Counted from the stretch's first letter, positions 24,072-32,617 are shown. The stretch is DNA of 64,000 bases from Cenarchaeum symbiosum A (GCA_000200715.1 DP000238.1:194832-258831); one strand, 5' to 3'. The notes: generated from the sequence alone by a model not told the origin. Program-made: numbers and translations.

Positions 24072-24473
24072 ATGGAGGTGCACATTTTCTATGGAGGGGG
24101 CGCGCAGGTCCTCAAGTACAGGCCCCGCCAGTCAAAGCGCCCAAAGAGGGGCCGATATGCCAGCAGGTATACAGTGGCCGAGCAGAAGATGGCGGCCGAG
24201 CGGGACTATGAGCGATGCATCAACATGTGGGCAGGCCTCGCGGCTACCGACCGGAACTCTACCCATATTCTCCACTATGACTGGGAGCAGGCAGGGTATG
24301 CTGTAATCAGCATCAAAAAACCGGTGATCACGCCCGCCAAGTGGATAGATGTGGCCTGCTTTGACATGTTCGAGTATGGCCCCGGCAGATCCGGCGAGGA
24401 GATAACACCCTTGGGGGATCTAATAGACGAGATCGAAGACTCCAACATCACCGGGGGGGGGGGGGCGCAATAA
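24072..24473 (+). CDS. Paralogue group, copy 3, truncated at a poly-G tract
   Basis: The 133-residue product is closely similar to copy 1 over its first 128 residues (basic KRPKRGRYASRYTVAEQK, then CINMWAGL). At a run of 13 G the frame turns into GGGGAQ and stops. Removing one G, or adding two, restores RNNSYPDDIARLAARHLL and continues to TGA at 24583-24585, matching copy 1. The promoter CTGTATAAAAC (about 24039-24049) is conserved with copy 1. The gene may be phase-variable, decayed or mis-sequenced. Confidence 0.65.
   Translation: MEVHIFYGGGAQVLKYRPRQSKRPKRGRYASRYTVAEQKMAAERDYERCINMWAGLAATDRNSTHILHYDWEQAGYAVISIKKPVITPAKWIDVACFDMFEYGPGRSGEEITPLGDLIDEIEDSNITGGGGAQ
24453..24465 (+). repeat. 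Homopolymer tract of 13 G
   Basis: It lies inside copy 3 where copies 1 and 2 have only five G. A tract of 12 or 15 would keep the full protein in frame, so slippage here would switch the C-terminal 39 residues on and off. Confidence 0.85.
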
Positions 24474-24600
24474 CTCGTACCCGGATGACATAGCCCGCCT
24501 GGCGGCGCGGCACCTTCTAGATGCCGAGCCCTCCGTGATGGGGCCGGAATCTGATGGGCCTGTTCCATTGGAAGGGCTACCATGATGCATCTGTGAGTTT

Positions 24601-24705
24601 GAAAAGACAGCCGCCCCCACACAATGCCCTAGGTTACCAGCACAGCTGACCCTAAGGGTTCGGGCGCGACTGTATACACTGGGATCATTCCAGTATAATA
24701 ATTTG
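24601..24705 (+). repeat. ~105-bp repeat, copy C
   Basis: It follows the displaced 3' end of copy 3 by 15 bases. The core is identical to copy A but for one base. It again ends in AGTATAATAATTTG, about 107 bases before the asparaginase start. Confidence 0.85.
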
Positions 24706-24811
24706 CTGCTCCTAGTGCATAATCCCGGCCCCAGTGGATCTGTGCGGCCAGGCTATCTGTGCGGCAGGGATCTACGCTTCGATTAAAATACATCGTGATA
24801 CTATAACCTGC

Positions 24812-25651
24812 ATGGATAGGTGTGCCGTGATAGTGCACGGCGGGGCGGCAAACCAGGGCCCCGGCGACTGGTTCAAGAAGGGCTACATACGCGACGTGGC
24901 AAAGTCTGCATGGGAGAAGATAGGTAAAGGCGCGGCAGCAATCGAGGTGGCCGAGCAGGCCGTAATAGACCTCGAGGACAGCCGCCTGTTCAACGCGGGA
25001 ATGGGCTCGTACGCAACAAAGGAGAACACGCTGGAGATGGACGCGGGCATAATGGACGGCCGCACTCTCGCATGCGGCGGGGTGGGGGCGATAAGCGACG
25101 TAAAGAACCCTGTTGCGGTGGCCTCCAAGGTGATGAGCCTGTCGGACCACTCGGTGATAGTGGGCCCGGGCGCGCTCAGCTTTGCACTCTCCCACGGGAT
25201 GGAAAAGTACACAATGGAGCTCCGGGAGAACATGGATCACGAAAAACTCGGCACGGTGGGCGCTGCCATACTGGATACCCACGGCGACATGGCCGCGGCT
25301 GTCTCAACTGGAGGAACGGGCACTATGCCCAGCGGCAGGGTTGGGGCATCCGCAATAGCCGGATCCGGATATTACGCAAAGAACGGGGCCGGCGCCGCGG
25401 CTACAACCGGGAACGGCGACACCCTGCTGATGTCCGGTACGGCGCGCAGATGCTGCGAGCTCATGGAGAAAAAAAGCGCCGCACAGGCCGCCTCGGATTT
25501 ATCAGTAAAGGAGCTGGGCGCACTCCCCGGCGGCATGGGCGGTATAATATCGGTCGATGCAAACGGGGAAATAGGATTTTCATTCAATACCACATCAATG
25601 ACATACGCATGCATAAACGACAGGATGGATGAGATATGGGTCTCGCTATGA
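24812..25651 (+). CDS. Isoaspartyl peptidase / plant-type L-asparaginase
   Basis: A 279-residue Ntn-hydrolase precursor that cleaves itself before the nucleophilic Thr in KLGTVGAAILD (about residue 149), giving alpha and beta chains. Other family blocks are IVHGGAANQGP at the N-terminus, LFNAGMGSYAT and GGTGTMPSGRVG. ATG 24812 is chosen because GATTAAAATAC lies 27 bases before it; an upstream in-frame GTG at 24734 would add 26 residues. It removes isoaspartyl dipeptides or asparagine. Confidence 0.9.
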   Translation: MDRCAVIVHGGAANQGPGDWFKKGYIRDVAKSAWEKIGKGAAAIEVAEQAVIDLEDSRLFNAGMGSYATKENTLEMDAGIMDGRTLACGGVGAISDVKNPVAVASKVMSLSDHSVIVGPGALSFALSHGMEKYTMELRENMDHEKLGTVGAAILDTHGDMAAAVSTGGTGTMPSGRVGASAIAGSGYYAKNGAGAAATTGNGDTLLMSGTARRCCELMEKKSAAQAASDLSVKELGALPGGMGGIISVDANGEIGFSFNTTSMTYACINDRMDEIWVSL

Positions 25652-25917
25652 TGCCTAGATACATGAAAGGGCGCCTGGCACACCTCTGGTATGCTAGGGC
25701 ATGGAAGATGGCATGCAACCGGCCTGGCCCCCAAACCCGGAATCAGTGCCCGGGCGATGCCCTAGGGACCTCCACGTCGGGAGCCCGCCGGCTGCCTGCC
25801 GTCATGCTATGCCGCCCGGGGCACAGCAGTGCCTGGTCTCTTGGGGTAACGCCGGGGATCCTTCAAACCGGCCACCTGCGGCTGCCCGCGATGCCCGAAT
25901 CTGCCCCTGACCAAAGC
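25652..25917. other. Intergenic stretch, no supported gene
   Basis: This stretch between the asparaginase gene and the radA promoter is G+C-rich. A plus-strand frame of 98 codons (25636-25932) overlaps the asparaginase end, runs into the radA promoter and has no domain, so I treat it as chance. Confidence 0.35.
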
Positions 25918-25927
25918 GTATATATGG
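25918..25927 (+). promoter_or_regulatory. TATA box of radA
   Basis: GTATATATGG is centred about 26 bases before the radA ATG, predicting a leaderless transcript. It is one of the strongest boxes in the window. Confidence 0.65.
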
Positions 25928-25948
25928 TATAGTACGGTACGATACAGC

Positions 25949-27145
25949 ATGAATATTGAAAACTTCGATCTCTCGGATCTCGAAGGCGTAGGACCTGTCA
26001 CCAAGAAGAAACTAGAGGACTCTGGAGTTCACTCCATGATGGACCTCGTGGTGCGCGGGCCCGTTGAGCTGGGCGAGATATCGAGCATGAGTTCAGAGAT
26101 ATGCGAAAAGATAGTGACGATCGCAAGAAAGAGGCTCGCTGAAACGGGCGCGATCACAAAGGACTTTGCCTCAGGCTCAGAGATCTACAAGCGGAGACAG
26201 AGCATCGGAATGATCACCACCGGCACGGACGCACTAGACGCGCTCCTGGGCGGCGGCATCGAGACGCAGGCAATAACGGAAGTCTTTGGAGAGTTCGGTT
26301 CAGGCAAGACGCAGTTCTGTCACACCATGTGTGTGACTACCCAAAAGCCCAAGGAAGAGGGCGGACTGGGCGGAGGCGTCATGTACATCGACACCGAGGG
26401 CACATTCAGGCCAGAGAGGGTAGTGACGATCGCCAAGGCTAACAACATGGATCCAGCAAAGCTGCTCGACGGCATCATAGTTGCCAGGGCATACAACAGC
26501 TCCCACCAGGTACTGATACTCGAAGAGGCCGGAAAGACAATCCAAGAGGAGAACATAAAACTGATAATCTCCGATTCCACCACCGGCCTGTTCAGATCAG
26601 AGTATCTGGGCAGGGGGACGCTGGCAAGCAGGCAGCAGAAGCTCGGGCGGTACATCCGGCTCCTCGCCAGGATTGCAGAGACGTACAACTGTGCTGTTCT
26701 CGCGACCAACCAGGTATCATCCAGCCCCGACTCGTTCTTTGGGGACCCCACGCGGCCGGTAGGCGGCAACGTGGTGGGCCACGCGAGCACGTACCGGATA
26801 TACTTCAGGAAGGGCGGCAAGAACAAGCGCGTAGCCAAGATCATCGACAGCCCGCACCATCCGGCAAGCGAGGCGGTCTTTGAGCTCGGCGAGCGCGGAG
26901 TGCAGGACACCGAGGAACACCTCAAGCAGCTTGACAAGGAGGCAAAAAAGGCCGAGAAAGAGGCCGCCAAGCCTGTCAAGAAGTCAAAGGCAAAGGCCAA
27001 GGCTGACGGCCCCGAGGGTGTAGACGCCACGCCGGCGATCGAGCCCGAGGGTATCGACACTGCGGCTGCCGAGCCGGAGGATATTGGTACAATTGTATCC
27101 GAATCTGCGGATGCAGGCGAGCCTGCAGATCCCGAACTAGAATAG
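25949..27145 (+). CDS. radA: DNA repair and recombination protein RadA
   Basis: A 398-residue archaeal RecA/Rad51 homologue. The N-terminal helix-hairpin-helix domain is LEGVGPVTKKKLEDSG (11-26). Walker A is GEFGSGKT at 114-121 and Walker B is LIISDS. DNA-binding loops and the region VSSSPDSFFGDP follow. The family core ends near residue 325. About 70 extra residues follow, first Lys/Ala-rich and helical (KEAKKAEKEAAKPVKKSKAK), then acidic and Pro/Ala-rich. RadA forms filaments on single-stranded DNA for strand exchange. A hairpin terminator with T runs follows. Confidence 0.96.
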   Translation: MNIENFDLSDLEGVGPVTKKKLEDSGVHSMMDLVVRGPVELGEISSMSSEICEKIVTIARKRLAETGAITKDFASGSEIYKRRQSIGMITTGTDALDALLGGGIETQAITEVFGEFGSGKTQFCHTMCVTTQKPKEEGGLGGGVMYIDTEGTFRPERVVTIAKANNMDPAKLLDGIIVARAYNSSHQVLILEEAGKTIQEENIKLIISDSTTGLFRSEYLGRGTLASRQQKLGRYIRLLARIAETYNCAVLATNQVSSSPDSFFGDPTRPVGGNVVGHASTYRIYFRKGGKNKRVAKIIDSPHHPASEAVFELGERGVQDTEEHLKQLDKEAKKAEKEAAKPVKKSKAKAKADGPEGVDATPAIEPEGIDTAAAEPEDIGTIVSESADAGEPADPELE

Positions 27146-27155
27146 ATTTTCACAC

Positions 27156-27186
27156 GCCCCATTGGGGCAGTTTTTTTTACTTTTTT
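27156..27186 (+). terminator. Hairpin and T-run terminator after radA
   Basis: A five-pair stem GCCCC/GGGGC with loop ATT is followed within two bases by eight T and then six more T. Archaeal termination mainly needs the T runs; this site would stop radA transcription before the convergent thrS. Confidence 0.7.
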
Positions 27187-27208
27187 ACAAGCATGAGGGT
27201 GCGGCGCC

Positions 27209-29056
27209 CTAGAGCATTACCTGGGGCCGCTTGGACAGATAGAACGGCGAGTTGAGCCCTGCCGACGGCTTTCCGGCAGTCTGCTCCCTGACCGCCTCGA
27301 CCAGGTCGTCGAGGCCCATCTCGGTGCTCTTGCCTGTGCGCCTGTCCCGGACGCTCAGCCTGCCCGATGCTGCCTCTTTCTCGCCCACCACCAGGATGTA
27401 CCTTACCCACTCTTTTTCGGCCTCGCGTATGCGCTTTCCCATGCTTTCGTTTCTGTCGTCCACGTCCGCCCTTATGCCGTGCCCCGCCATCTCCTTTGCC
27501 AGCTCGGTTGCATTTCTGACCAGCTCCTCGCCGACGGGTATTATCCGGGCCTGCACGGGGCTCAGCCACAGCGGGAGCTCGGGCTTTGTGCCGCGGGCGG
27601 AATCTGCCGCGGCCTTTTCAAGCAGGGTGTATATGACGCGCTCGATGGCACCGCTTGGCGAGTTGTGCAGTATCACTGGATGCTGGCGCCCGTTGTTCTC
27701 GTCGACAAACTCTATCCCGTATCTCTTTCCGTTCTCGACGTCAATCTGGTCGGTGGAGAGCGCAGAGGCCTTGCCCGCGCCGTCGATATAGTTGAACTCC
27801 CACTTTAAGACAAAGTAAAAGAACCGCTCCTTCCACATCTCGACGAGAACGGGCCTGCCGTGCCTCCGGACCATCTCCCTTACCGCCCCGCCGTTTTCTG
27901 CATAGAACTCCTCTGTCAGCCTTATGGCCATTTCATAGTCGGCTGCATCGAGCCCGAGCTGGCCTATCACGTCCCTGGACAGCTCAAAGCGCACGCCCGC
28001 CTCCCTTACCGCCTGCGCCATGTCCGTGCAAAATGCATGGCAGTCGGGCATTGTAAACGCGCGCAGCCTCCTTAGGCCGACAAGCTCCCCCGACTGCTCG
28101 CGCCGGAAGCTGTACCTGGTCAGCTCGTACAGCCTGAACGGCAGGTTCTTGTACGATAGCTGATAGTCGCCCGCCATCAGAAACTGCCCAAAGCATGCGG
28201 CAAACCTCAGAAAGAGGCTCTTGCCCTCGGAATCTATGCTGTACTGCCTTGCAGGGAACCTGTTGAAATAGCTGACCATGCTCGGGTGGTTGGAATCGTA
28301 CATTATGGGCGTCTCCACCTCGTACCCGCCGTACTCGACGACCCGCTCCGTAACATACCTCTCTATGAGCGATTTTATCAGCCTCCCGTTGGGAAAAAAC
28401 TTCATGTTCCCCGCGTCTGACGCCGGCTCATAGTCGGCTATTCCCATTCTTTTCATGAGGGCCACGTGGGGGGGCGGCTCGTCTGTTCCGCGCTTTTTCG
28501 ACGCCTCGTACCTTGCCAGCGCCTTGAGCTTGGGGCAGCCTGCAAAGTCAAACTCCGAGGCATCTGTCATGTTCCCGTCGGGAGTAAGCACGTGCCATGT
28601 CGACTTCATCGATGATTCTGATTCTAGCGCCTTTGGGGCCCCTGTCCCCCGCGCGTCCCCCGTTATCACCTTGAATCCCTCTGCCAGCGGGTGGCCCTTG
28701 ACGCTTATCGTATAGCTTTTCGTCCAGCCAAAGGGGGCGCGGGATACTTCAAGGTCGTGCAGGGCTGCCTCCATCTCGGATATGAGGCCCAGCGCTATAG
28801 ACGGCGCTGCCAGCGTCGAGCTTAGGTGTGCATACGGATAGATGAGCAGCTTCTTGCAGCCGATCCTGCCTAGCGCCTGCCTCAGCTCGGCCGCGGCCCT
28901 TGCAGCCTCGCCGGGCCCGTCGCCCTTTTCTACGGCCACAAACGCGAGCACCGCATCCTCGAGCTTCCCCCCGGTGGCTGGCTCTTCTGCCGCGGCAATC
29001 TCTTTTTTGACGGGCGAGTACTCTATACGGTCACAGTGTAGCTGCAGTATGCGCAC
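27209..29056 (-). CDS. thrS: Threonyl-tRNA synthetase (archaeal type)
   Basis: A 615-residue class II synthetase. The N-terminal ~140 residues are the archaeal editing domain (related to D-Tyr deacylase; MRILQLHCDRIEY start, YPYAHLSS), which removes mis-attached serine. The catalytic core and the C-terminal anticodon-binding domain (VQARIIPVGEE; ADVDDRNESMGKRIREAE) follow. GTG 29056 gives the usual family N-terminus and lies about 31 bases from CTTATTCG; a TTG at 29077 would add seven residues. Confidence 0.94.
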   Translation of the reverse strand: MRILQLHCDRIEYSPVKKEIAAAEEPATGGKLEDAVLAFVAVEKGDGPGEAARAAAELRQALGRIGCKKLLIYPYAHLSSTLAAPSIALGLISEMEAALHDLEVSRAPFGWTKSYTISVKGHPLAEGFKVITGDARGTGAPKALESESSMKSTWHVLTPDGNMTDASEFDFAGCPKLKALARYEASKKRGTDEPPPHVALMKRMGIADYEPASDAGNMKFFPNGRLIKSLIERYVTERVVEYGGYEVETPIMYDSNHPSMVSYFNRFPARQYSIDSEGKSLFLRFAACFGQFLMAGDYQLSYKNLPFRLYELTRYSFRREQSGELVGLRRLRAFTMPDCHAFCTDMAQAVREAGVRFELSRDVIGQLGLDAADYEMAIRLTEEFYAENGGAVREMVRRHGRPVLVEMWKERFFYFVLKWEFNYIDGAGKASALSTDQIDVENGKRYGIEFVDENNGRQHPVILHNSPSGAIERVIYTLLEKAAADSARGTKPELPLWLSPVQARIIPVGEELVRNATELAKEMAGHGIRADVDDRNESMGKRIREAEKEWVRYILVVGEKEAASGRLSVRDRRTGKSTEMGLDDLVEAVREQTAGKPSAGLNSPFYLSKRPQVML

Positions 29057-29088
29057 AAAGACGTGGCCCTGATCCAATCGAATAAGTG

Positions 29089-29436
29089 TTATGAATGGTC
29101 CGCGGGGCTTGCTCCGCCCTCCAGGGCCATCATCGAGCGCAATACAACCCCGGAGACGCCCATGCTCTCGGCTAAAAACTTGGCCGCGCGCCCCAGCGCG
29201 TCTGCGCCGCGGTAGCCCTCGTCGTATATCATCTCGACGGAGCCCGCATCGGCCTCTACATACGAGGTTATCAGGGAGTACGGGCCAAGCTCTCCGCCGT
29301 CCCCTTCCGTGTACAGCCTAAGCTGCACCTTGTGCACTGTATGCCCGCCCTCCTCGAAGGATCCCGAGAGCACGTCTATCATATCGTCGGGCTCACGCGC
29401 GACGCGCGCCGGGTCGTACAGGTCTATGATCTTCAC
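29089..29436 (-). CDS. Hypothetical protein
   Basis: A 115-residue protein with a GTG start at 29436, 29 bases from TAATTTAAATGA (about 29458-29469). In-frame codons extend to an ATG at 29508 but would cross that box. The sequence has a beta-rich first half (KIIDLYDPARV; VQLRLYTEGD) and a helical second half (ALGRAAKFLAESMGVSGVVLRS). I do not know the family. It precedes thrS on the same strand with a separate TATA box between them. Confidence 0.6.
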   Translation of the reverse strand: MKIIDLYDPARVAREPDDMIDVLSGSFEEGGHTVHKVQLRLYTEGDGGELGPYSLITSYVEADAGSVEMIYDEGYRGADALGRAAKFLAESMGVSGVVLRSMMALEGGASPADHS

Positions 29437-29549
29437 AGGCAGCGGCTGCCGCCGACCATCATTTAAATTACCACCGCGGCCCGCCACCACGTGGATGACC
29501 ACCACCACTTTAGGGGAGGGACATCCCGCATATTGAACTCGACCCCGGA

Positions 29550-30611
29550 ATGGGGATAGAGGAGCTCGTCGAGGCGTATTCCAAGACCGGCTTTAACGGC
29601 CGCCAGCTCGGCGAGGCGGCAAAGCTCTTTGGCAAGATGATAAGCGAGGACGCCACCATCTGCCTTACAATCTCGGGGGCGCTCACCCCTGTCGGCTTTG
29701 GCGGCATATTCAAGGAGCTCATCGAGCGGGGGCTCGTCGACTGGATAATAACCACGGGTGCCAACGTCTACCACGAGGACCACTTTGCCTGGGGGCTCCC
29801 CGTAAGGCAGGGCCACCATGAGGTAGACGACATGCAGCTGTACGACAAGGGCATAGTCCGGATAAGGGACGTCTTTATCAAGTTCTACGAGACCCTCGAG
29901 GTAGAGGACCAGATAATGCAGAGGATGTTCCGGGACAGGCTGCTGGATAGCTCGTTTACGAGCGCCGAGTTTTGCAATGTAATAGGGGAGATATCATCTG
30001 CAAAGGCCCCGCATCCGGAGAGGAGCTTTGTGGCGGCGGCCCACAAGTATGACGTCCCCGTGTACGTATCGACGCTCAAGGATTCTTCTCTAGCGCTCAA
30101 CCTTGCCGTGCACAGGCTGCGGGGCAAGGAGCACAGCCTGGACTTTGTGCGCGAGATACTAGAACAGGCGGCTATCGTGCACGGCTCCAAAAAATCAGGC
30201 ATAGTCGAGCTTGGCGGGGGCGTCCCCAAAAATGCAGCCCAGCAGACGGGCCCCCTGCTTGACCAGATACTGCGGCGCGACCACGGCGGCCAGGACTACA
30301 TAATACAGGTGACCGATGCGCGGCCCGACACGGGCGGCCTCTCCGGGGCGACCCTCCAGGAGGGCAAGAGCTGGGGCAAGGTCCAGGACGCGCACGAAGG
30401 TATGGTGACAGTATATTCTGATGCCACCATCGCGTTTCCCATAATGGCTCTATACGCGATGAGCGTGGGCGGGCGCCGCAGGCACAAAAGACTCTACAAG
30501 AATCTCGGCAGGCTGTACTCTGACCTCAAGGATGCATACTTTTCAGAGCCGGACAAGTACTATGGCCTGCTAGGCGACGACTACAACATGGGCAGCTGGC
30601 CCAAGACCTAG
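29550..30611 (+). CDS. dys: Deoxyhypusine synthase
   Basis: A 353-residue NAD-dependent enzyme that moves the aminobutyl group of spermidine to a lysine of aIF5A. The active-site lysine motif is SWGKVQ near residue 275, and NAD-binding blocks GANVYHEDHFAWG and ELGGGVPKN are present. The in-frame codons just upstream read IPHIELDPG back to a TAG at 29511-29513 with no start codon, so ATG 29550 is the first usable start, though homologous-looking sequence extends further. The stop shares CTAG with the convergent gene. Confidence 0.92.
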   Translation: MGIEELVEAYSKTGFNGRQLGEAAKLFGKMISEDATICLTISGALTPVGFGGIFKELIERGLVDWIITTGANVYHEDHFAWGLPVRQGHHEVDDMQLYDKGIVRIRDVFIKFYETLEVEDQIMQRMFRDRLLDSSFTSAEFCNVIGEISSAKAPHPERSFVAAAHKYDVPVYVSTLKDSSLALNLAVHRLRGKEHSLDFVREILEQAAIVHGSKKSGIVELGGGVPKNAAQQTGPLLDQILRRDHGGQDYIIQVTDARPDTGGLSGATLQEGKSWGKVQDAHEGMVTVYSDATIAFPIMALYAMSVGGRRRHKRLYKNLGRLYSDLKDAYFSEPDKYYGLLGDDYNMGSWPKT

Positions 30612-30820
30612 AACCTGTCGTACCTTGCCCGCTCGAGGGCCCTGTCATCCTTGGTCTCTTTCTTCCATTCCTTGTAATGCTCCTTGCACAGGACCGCCTT
30701 TTTGGCCGATGTTGCCACGTCGAGCCCCGCACCCTCTACCTTCTTCGAGTTGAGCGAGCGGGCGCCGTCTTTACCGCACCCGGCCACTCCGCACTTTGCG
30801 CCCTTTGATACAATTCCCAT
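30608..30820 (-). CDS. Small zinc-binding hypothetical protein
   Basis: A 70-residue basic protein with Cys10 and Cys15 (CGVAGC) and a later CKEHY pair at 45-48, forming a likely CCCH zinc site. TATA box CATAAATAGA (30843-30852) is 27 bases before the ATG. No family name comes to mind. Confidence 0.7.
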   Translation of the reverse strand: MGIVSKGAKCGVAGCGKDGARSLNSKKVEGAGLDVATSAKKAVLCKEHYKEWKKETKDDRALERARYDRF

Positions 30821-30968
30821 GCAAGTAAACCGGGCATTATTCTATTTATGTATGAGGGCAGGCACCGCGGGAAAAGTACCCGTATCCACCGCGGCATTAT
30901 ACAGTCCTGTATATCCTGGATTGAATCCGGCCTCGTTCGTTTATAAAGGGACGGAGCCGACTCATCCC

Positions 30969-31280
30969 ATGGGCGGCTCAAAGAACAAATCCCCTGCACA
31001 GCGCGAAAAGGCGCAGGGCAGGTCGCCCGATCCAAAAAAGGGCAAAAAGGGTGACAAGGGCGACGGCTCTGTCCCAAAGGCGGCAATCCGTGTAACTCTT
31101 ACAGACGAGCAGGCATCCAAGATCCTCAAGGAATCCAAGGTGATAACCATCCAGCATCTGGGGACGTCCGCCGGGGTCAAGGCATCGGCCTCAAAGGCCT
31201 ATCTGCGTGACGCAGAGCGCAGGGGCCTGGTAAAAGCTGTCGGCGGCAGGCGCGGCCACATACTGTATCAGCTGGCCTGA
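30969..31280 (+). CDS. rps25e: Small ribosomal subunit protein S25e
   Basis: A 103-residue protein with a Lys-rich N-terminal tail and the winged-helix core of S25e (VTLTDEQASKILKESKVITI; KASASKAYLRDAERRGLVKAVGG). GTTTATAAAGG lies 27 bases before the ATG, which excludes longer starts. Part of the small subunit near the exit side of the mRNA. Confidence 0.9.
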   Translation: MGGSKNKSPAQREKAQGRSPDPKKGKKGDKGDGSVPKAAIRVTLTDEQASKILKESKVITIQHLGTSAGVKASASKAYLRDAERRGLVKAVGGRRGHILYQLA

Positions 31281-31649
31281 TAGAACCGCAAGGTGTCTCC
31301 GGGCCCGAGACTTTTCAAGATGGACGGATCATCGAGCATCCTTCCTATCGGAGTCATCACCTTTCCCGGCACTGCATCGTCTGCAAAAAAGCATATGCAG
31401 CCCCCCGCCGGCAAAAATGCAATATCTCCCGCCTTGAACTCCTTGCGGGCCCTCTCAATGCCTGACTTTACGGGCGTCTCGATGTACGTTATGGCCCCGT
31501 CAAACCTGTGGGCGTTGCCCTCCAGAGGGAGGGCGCGCAGCACGAGCCCCGCGGTCCTCGGTGAGAGGTGCCTCTTGAGCTCGCACCGTATATTTCCCGC
31601 CTGCGGCCTCGAGGACCAGCTCGGTCTTTGATATGGATGCGGCGCCCAA
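31268..31649 (-). pseudogene. Cyclophilin-like (DUF369-type) protein, frameshifted
   Basis: The N-terminal part starts at TTG 31649 (27 bases from GTATATATCG at 31672-31681) and reads SISKTELVLEAAGGKYTVR. After about 31584 the homologous sequence continues one frame over: ELKRHLSPRTAGLVLRALPL, then FKAGDIAFLPAGGCICFF to the stop at 31268. Together they make the usual small cyclophilin-like barrel of about 125 residues. As given, no single frame spans it; the second frame alone has an in-frame GTG or ATG at 31543. Either a real lesion or a one-base sequence error. Confidence 0.65.
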
Positions 31650-31753
31650 TCCGCACCGGTCGATATGCCGGGTATATATCGCTTCGCGGGGGATGGCCCC
31701 TGCTTTCGTACACAATGCGCAGGAATTTATGGACGTCATTGCTCCGCCGTTTC

Positions 31754-32617
31754 ATGGCGGCACGGATGATTGGCGAGGATGATGTAAGAAAGTTTGTCCC
31801 CTCCAGGAGAAGGGATTCGCGCAAGGGCGAGAACGGCAAGGTGCTCGTTGTGGGCGGCAGCTACATCTATCATGGCGCCCCCATATTCTCGTCTGTTGCT
31901 GCCCTGCGGTCCGGGTGCGACCTTGTGTACACGGCAGTCCCCAAGATCAACGCACCTGCCACGCGGGCCGCATCGCCCTCCATGATAGTGATCCCGCTTG
32001 CGGACCAAAAGCTTACGCGCGGGGCTGCAAGAAAGCTTGCAGGGCAGATCCCTACAGGCCTCGACTCCGCCACCATCGGGATGGGCCTGGCGATAGCCGA
32101 GAGGTCGGCGCTCAAAGTGCTCGTCGTGGCGCTCGTGGATATGGACGTCCGCATATCGCTTGATGCGGGCGCACTAGTCCGCGAGATACTAGGTGACATA
32201 TCGGGCAAGAACTGCCTTGTCACTCCCCACGCAGGAGAGTTCAAGAGGCTCTTTGGGGAATCTCCCCCTGCTGATATCGAGGGGAGGGCTTCCATGGTGG
32301 AGCGGCTCGCACAAGAGCACGGCATAACCATACTCCTCAAGGGGCCCACGGATGTAATATCCGACGGGAACAGGACCCTGCTTAACGACCGGGGGGCTCC
32401 CGCCATGACGGTCGGCGGAACAGGCGATGTGCTCTCTGGGATAGCCGCGGGGATACTTGCAAGGAACAGAAGCCCGCTGGAATCTGCCGCTGCGGCAGCG
32501 TACATCAACGGGCTGGCAGGCGAGGCGGCGCAGGAGATGCACGGGCTGCACATAACCGCCATGGATCTCTGCGAGCTTTTACCCTCGGTCATGAAGCCGT
32601 TTGACCGCCTGGAATGA
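31754..32617 (+). CDS. nnrD: ADP-dependent NAD(P)H-hydrate dehydratase
   Basis: A 287-residue ribokinase-like repair enzyme that dehydrates damaged (hydrated) NAD(P)H using ADP. Blocks are GENGKVLVVGGSYIYHGAP, LVTPHAGEFKRLFG, LLKGPTDVISDG and GGTGDVLSGIAAG with the catalytic Asp. ATG 31754 lies 26 bases after AATTTATGG. The N-terminal epimerase domain of many fusions is absent. The next gene starts within its stop (ATGA). Confidence 0.88.
   Translation: MAARMIGEDDVRKFVPSRRRDSRKGENGKVLVVGGSYIYHGAPIFSSVAALRSGCDLVYTAVPKINAPATRAASPSMIVIPLADQKLTRGAARKLAGQIPTGLDSATIGMGLAIAERSALKVLVVALVDMDVRISLDAGALVREILGDISGKNCLVTPHAGEFKRLFGESPPADIEGRASMVERLAQEHGITILLKGPTDVISDGNRTLLNDRGAPAMTVGGTGDVLSGIAAGILARNRSPLESAAAAAYINGLAGEAAQEMHGLHITAMDLCELLPSVMKPFDRLE

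Noticed and set aside
21900-24800. Insertion sequence or integron
   Set aside because: Repeats and an A+T-rich insert are present, but I found no transposase, integrase or terminal inverted repeats with target duplication.
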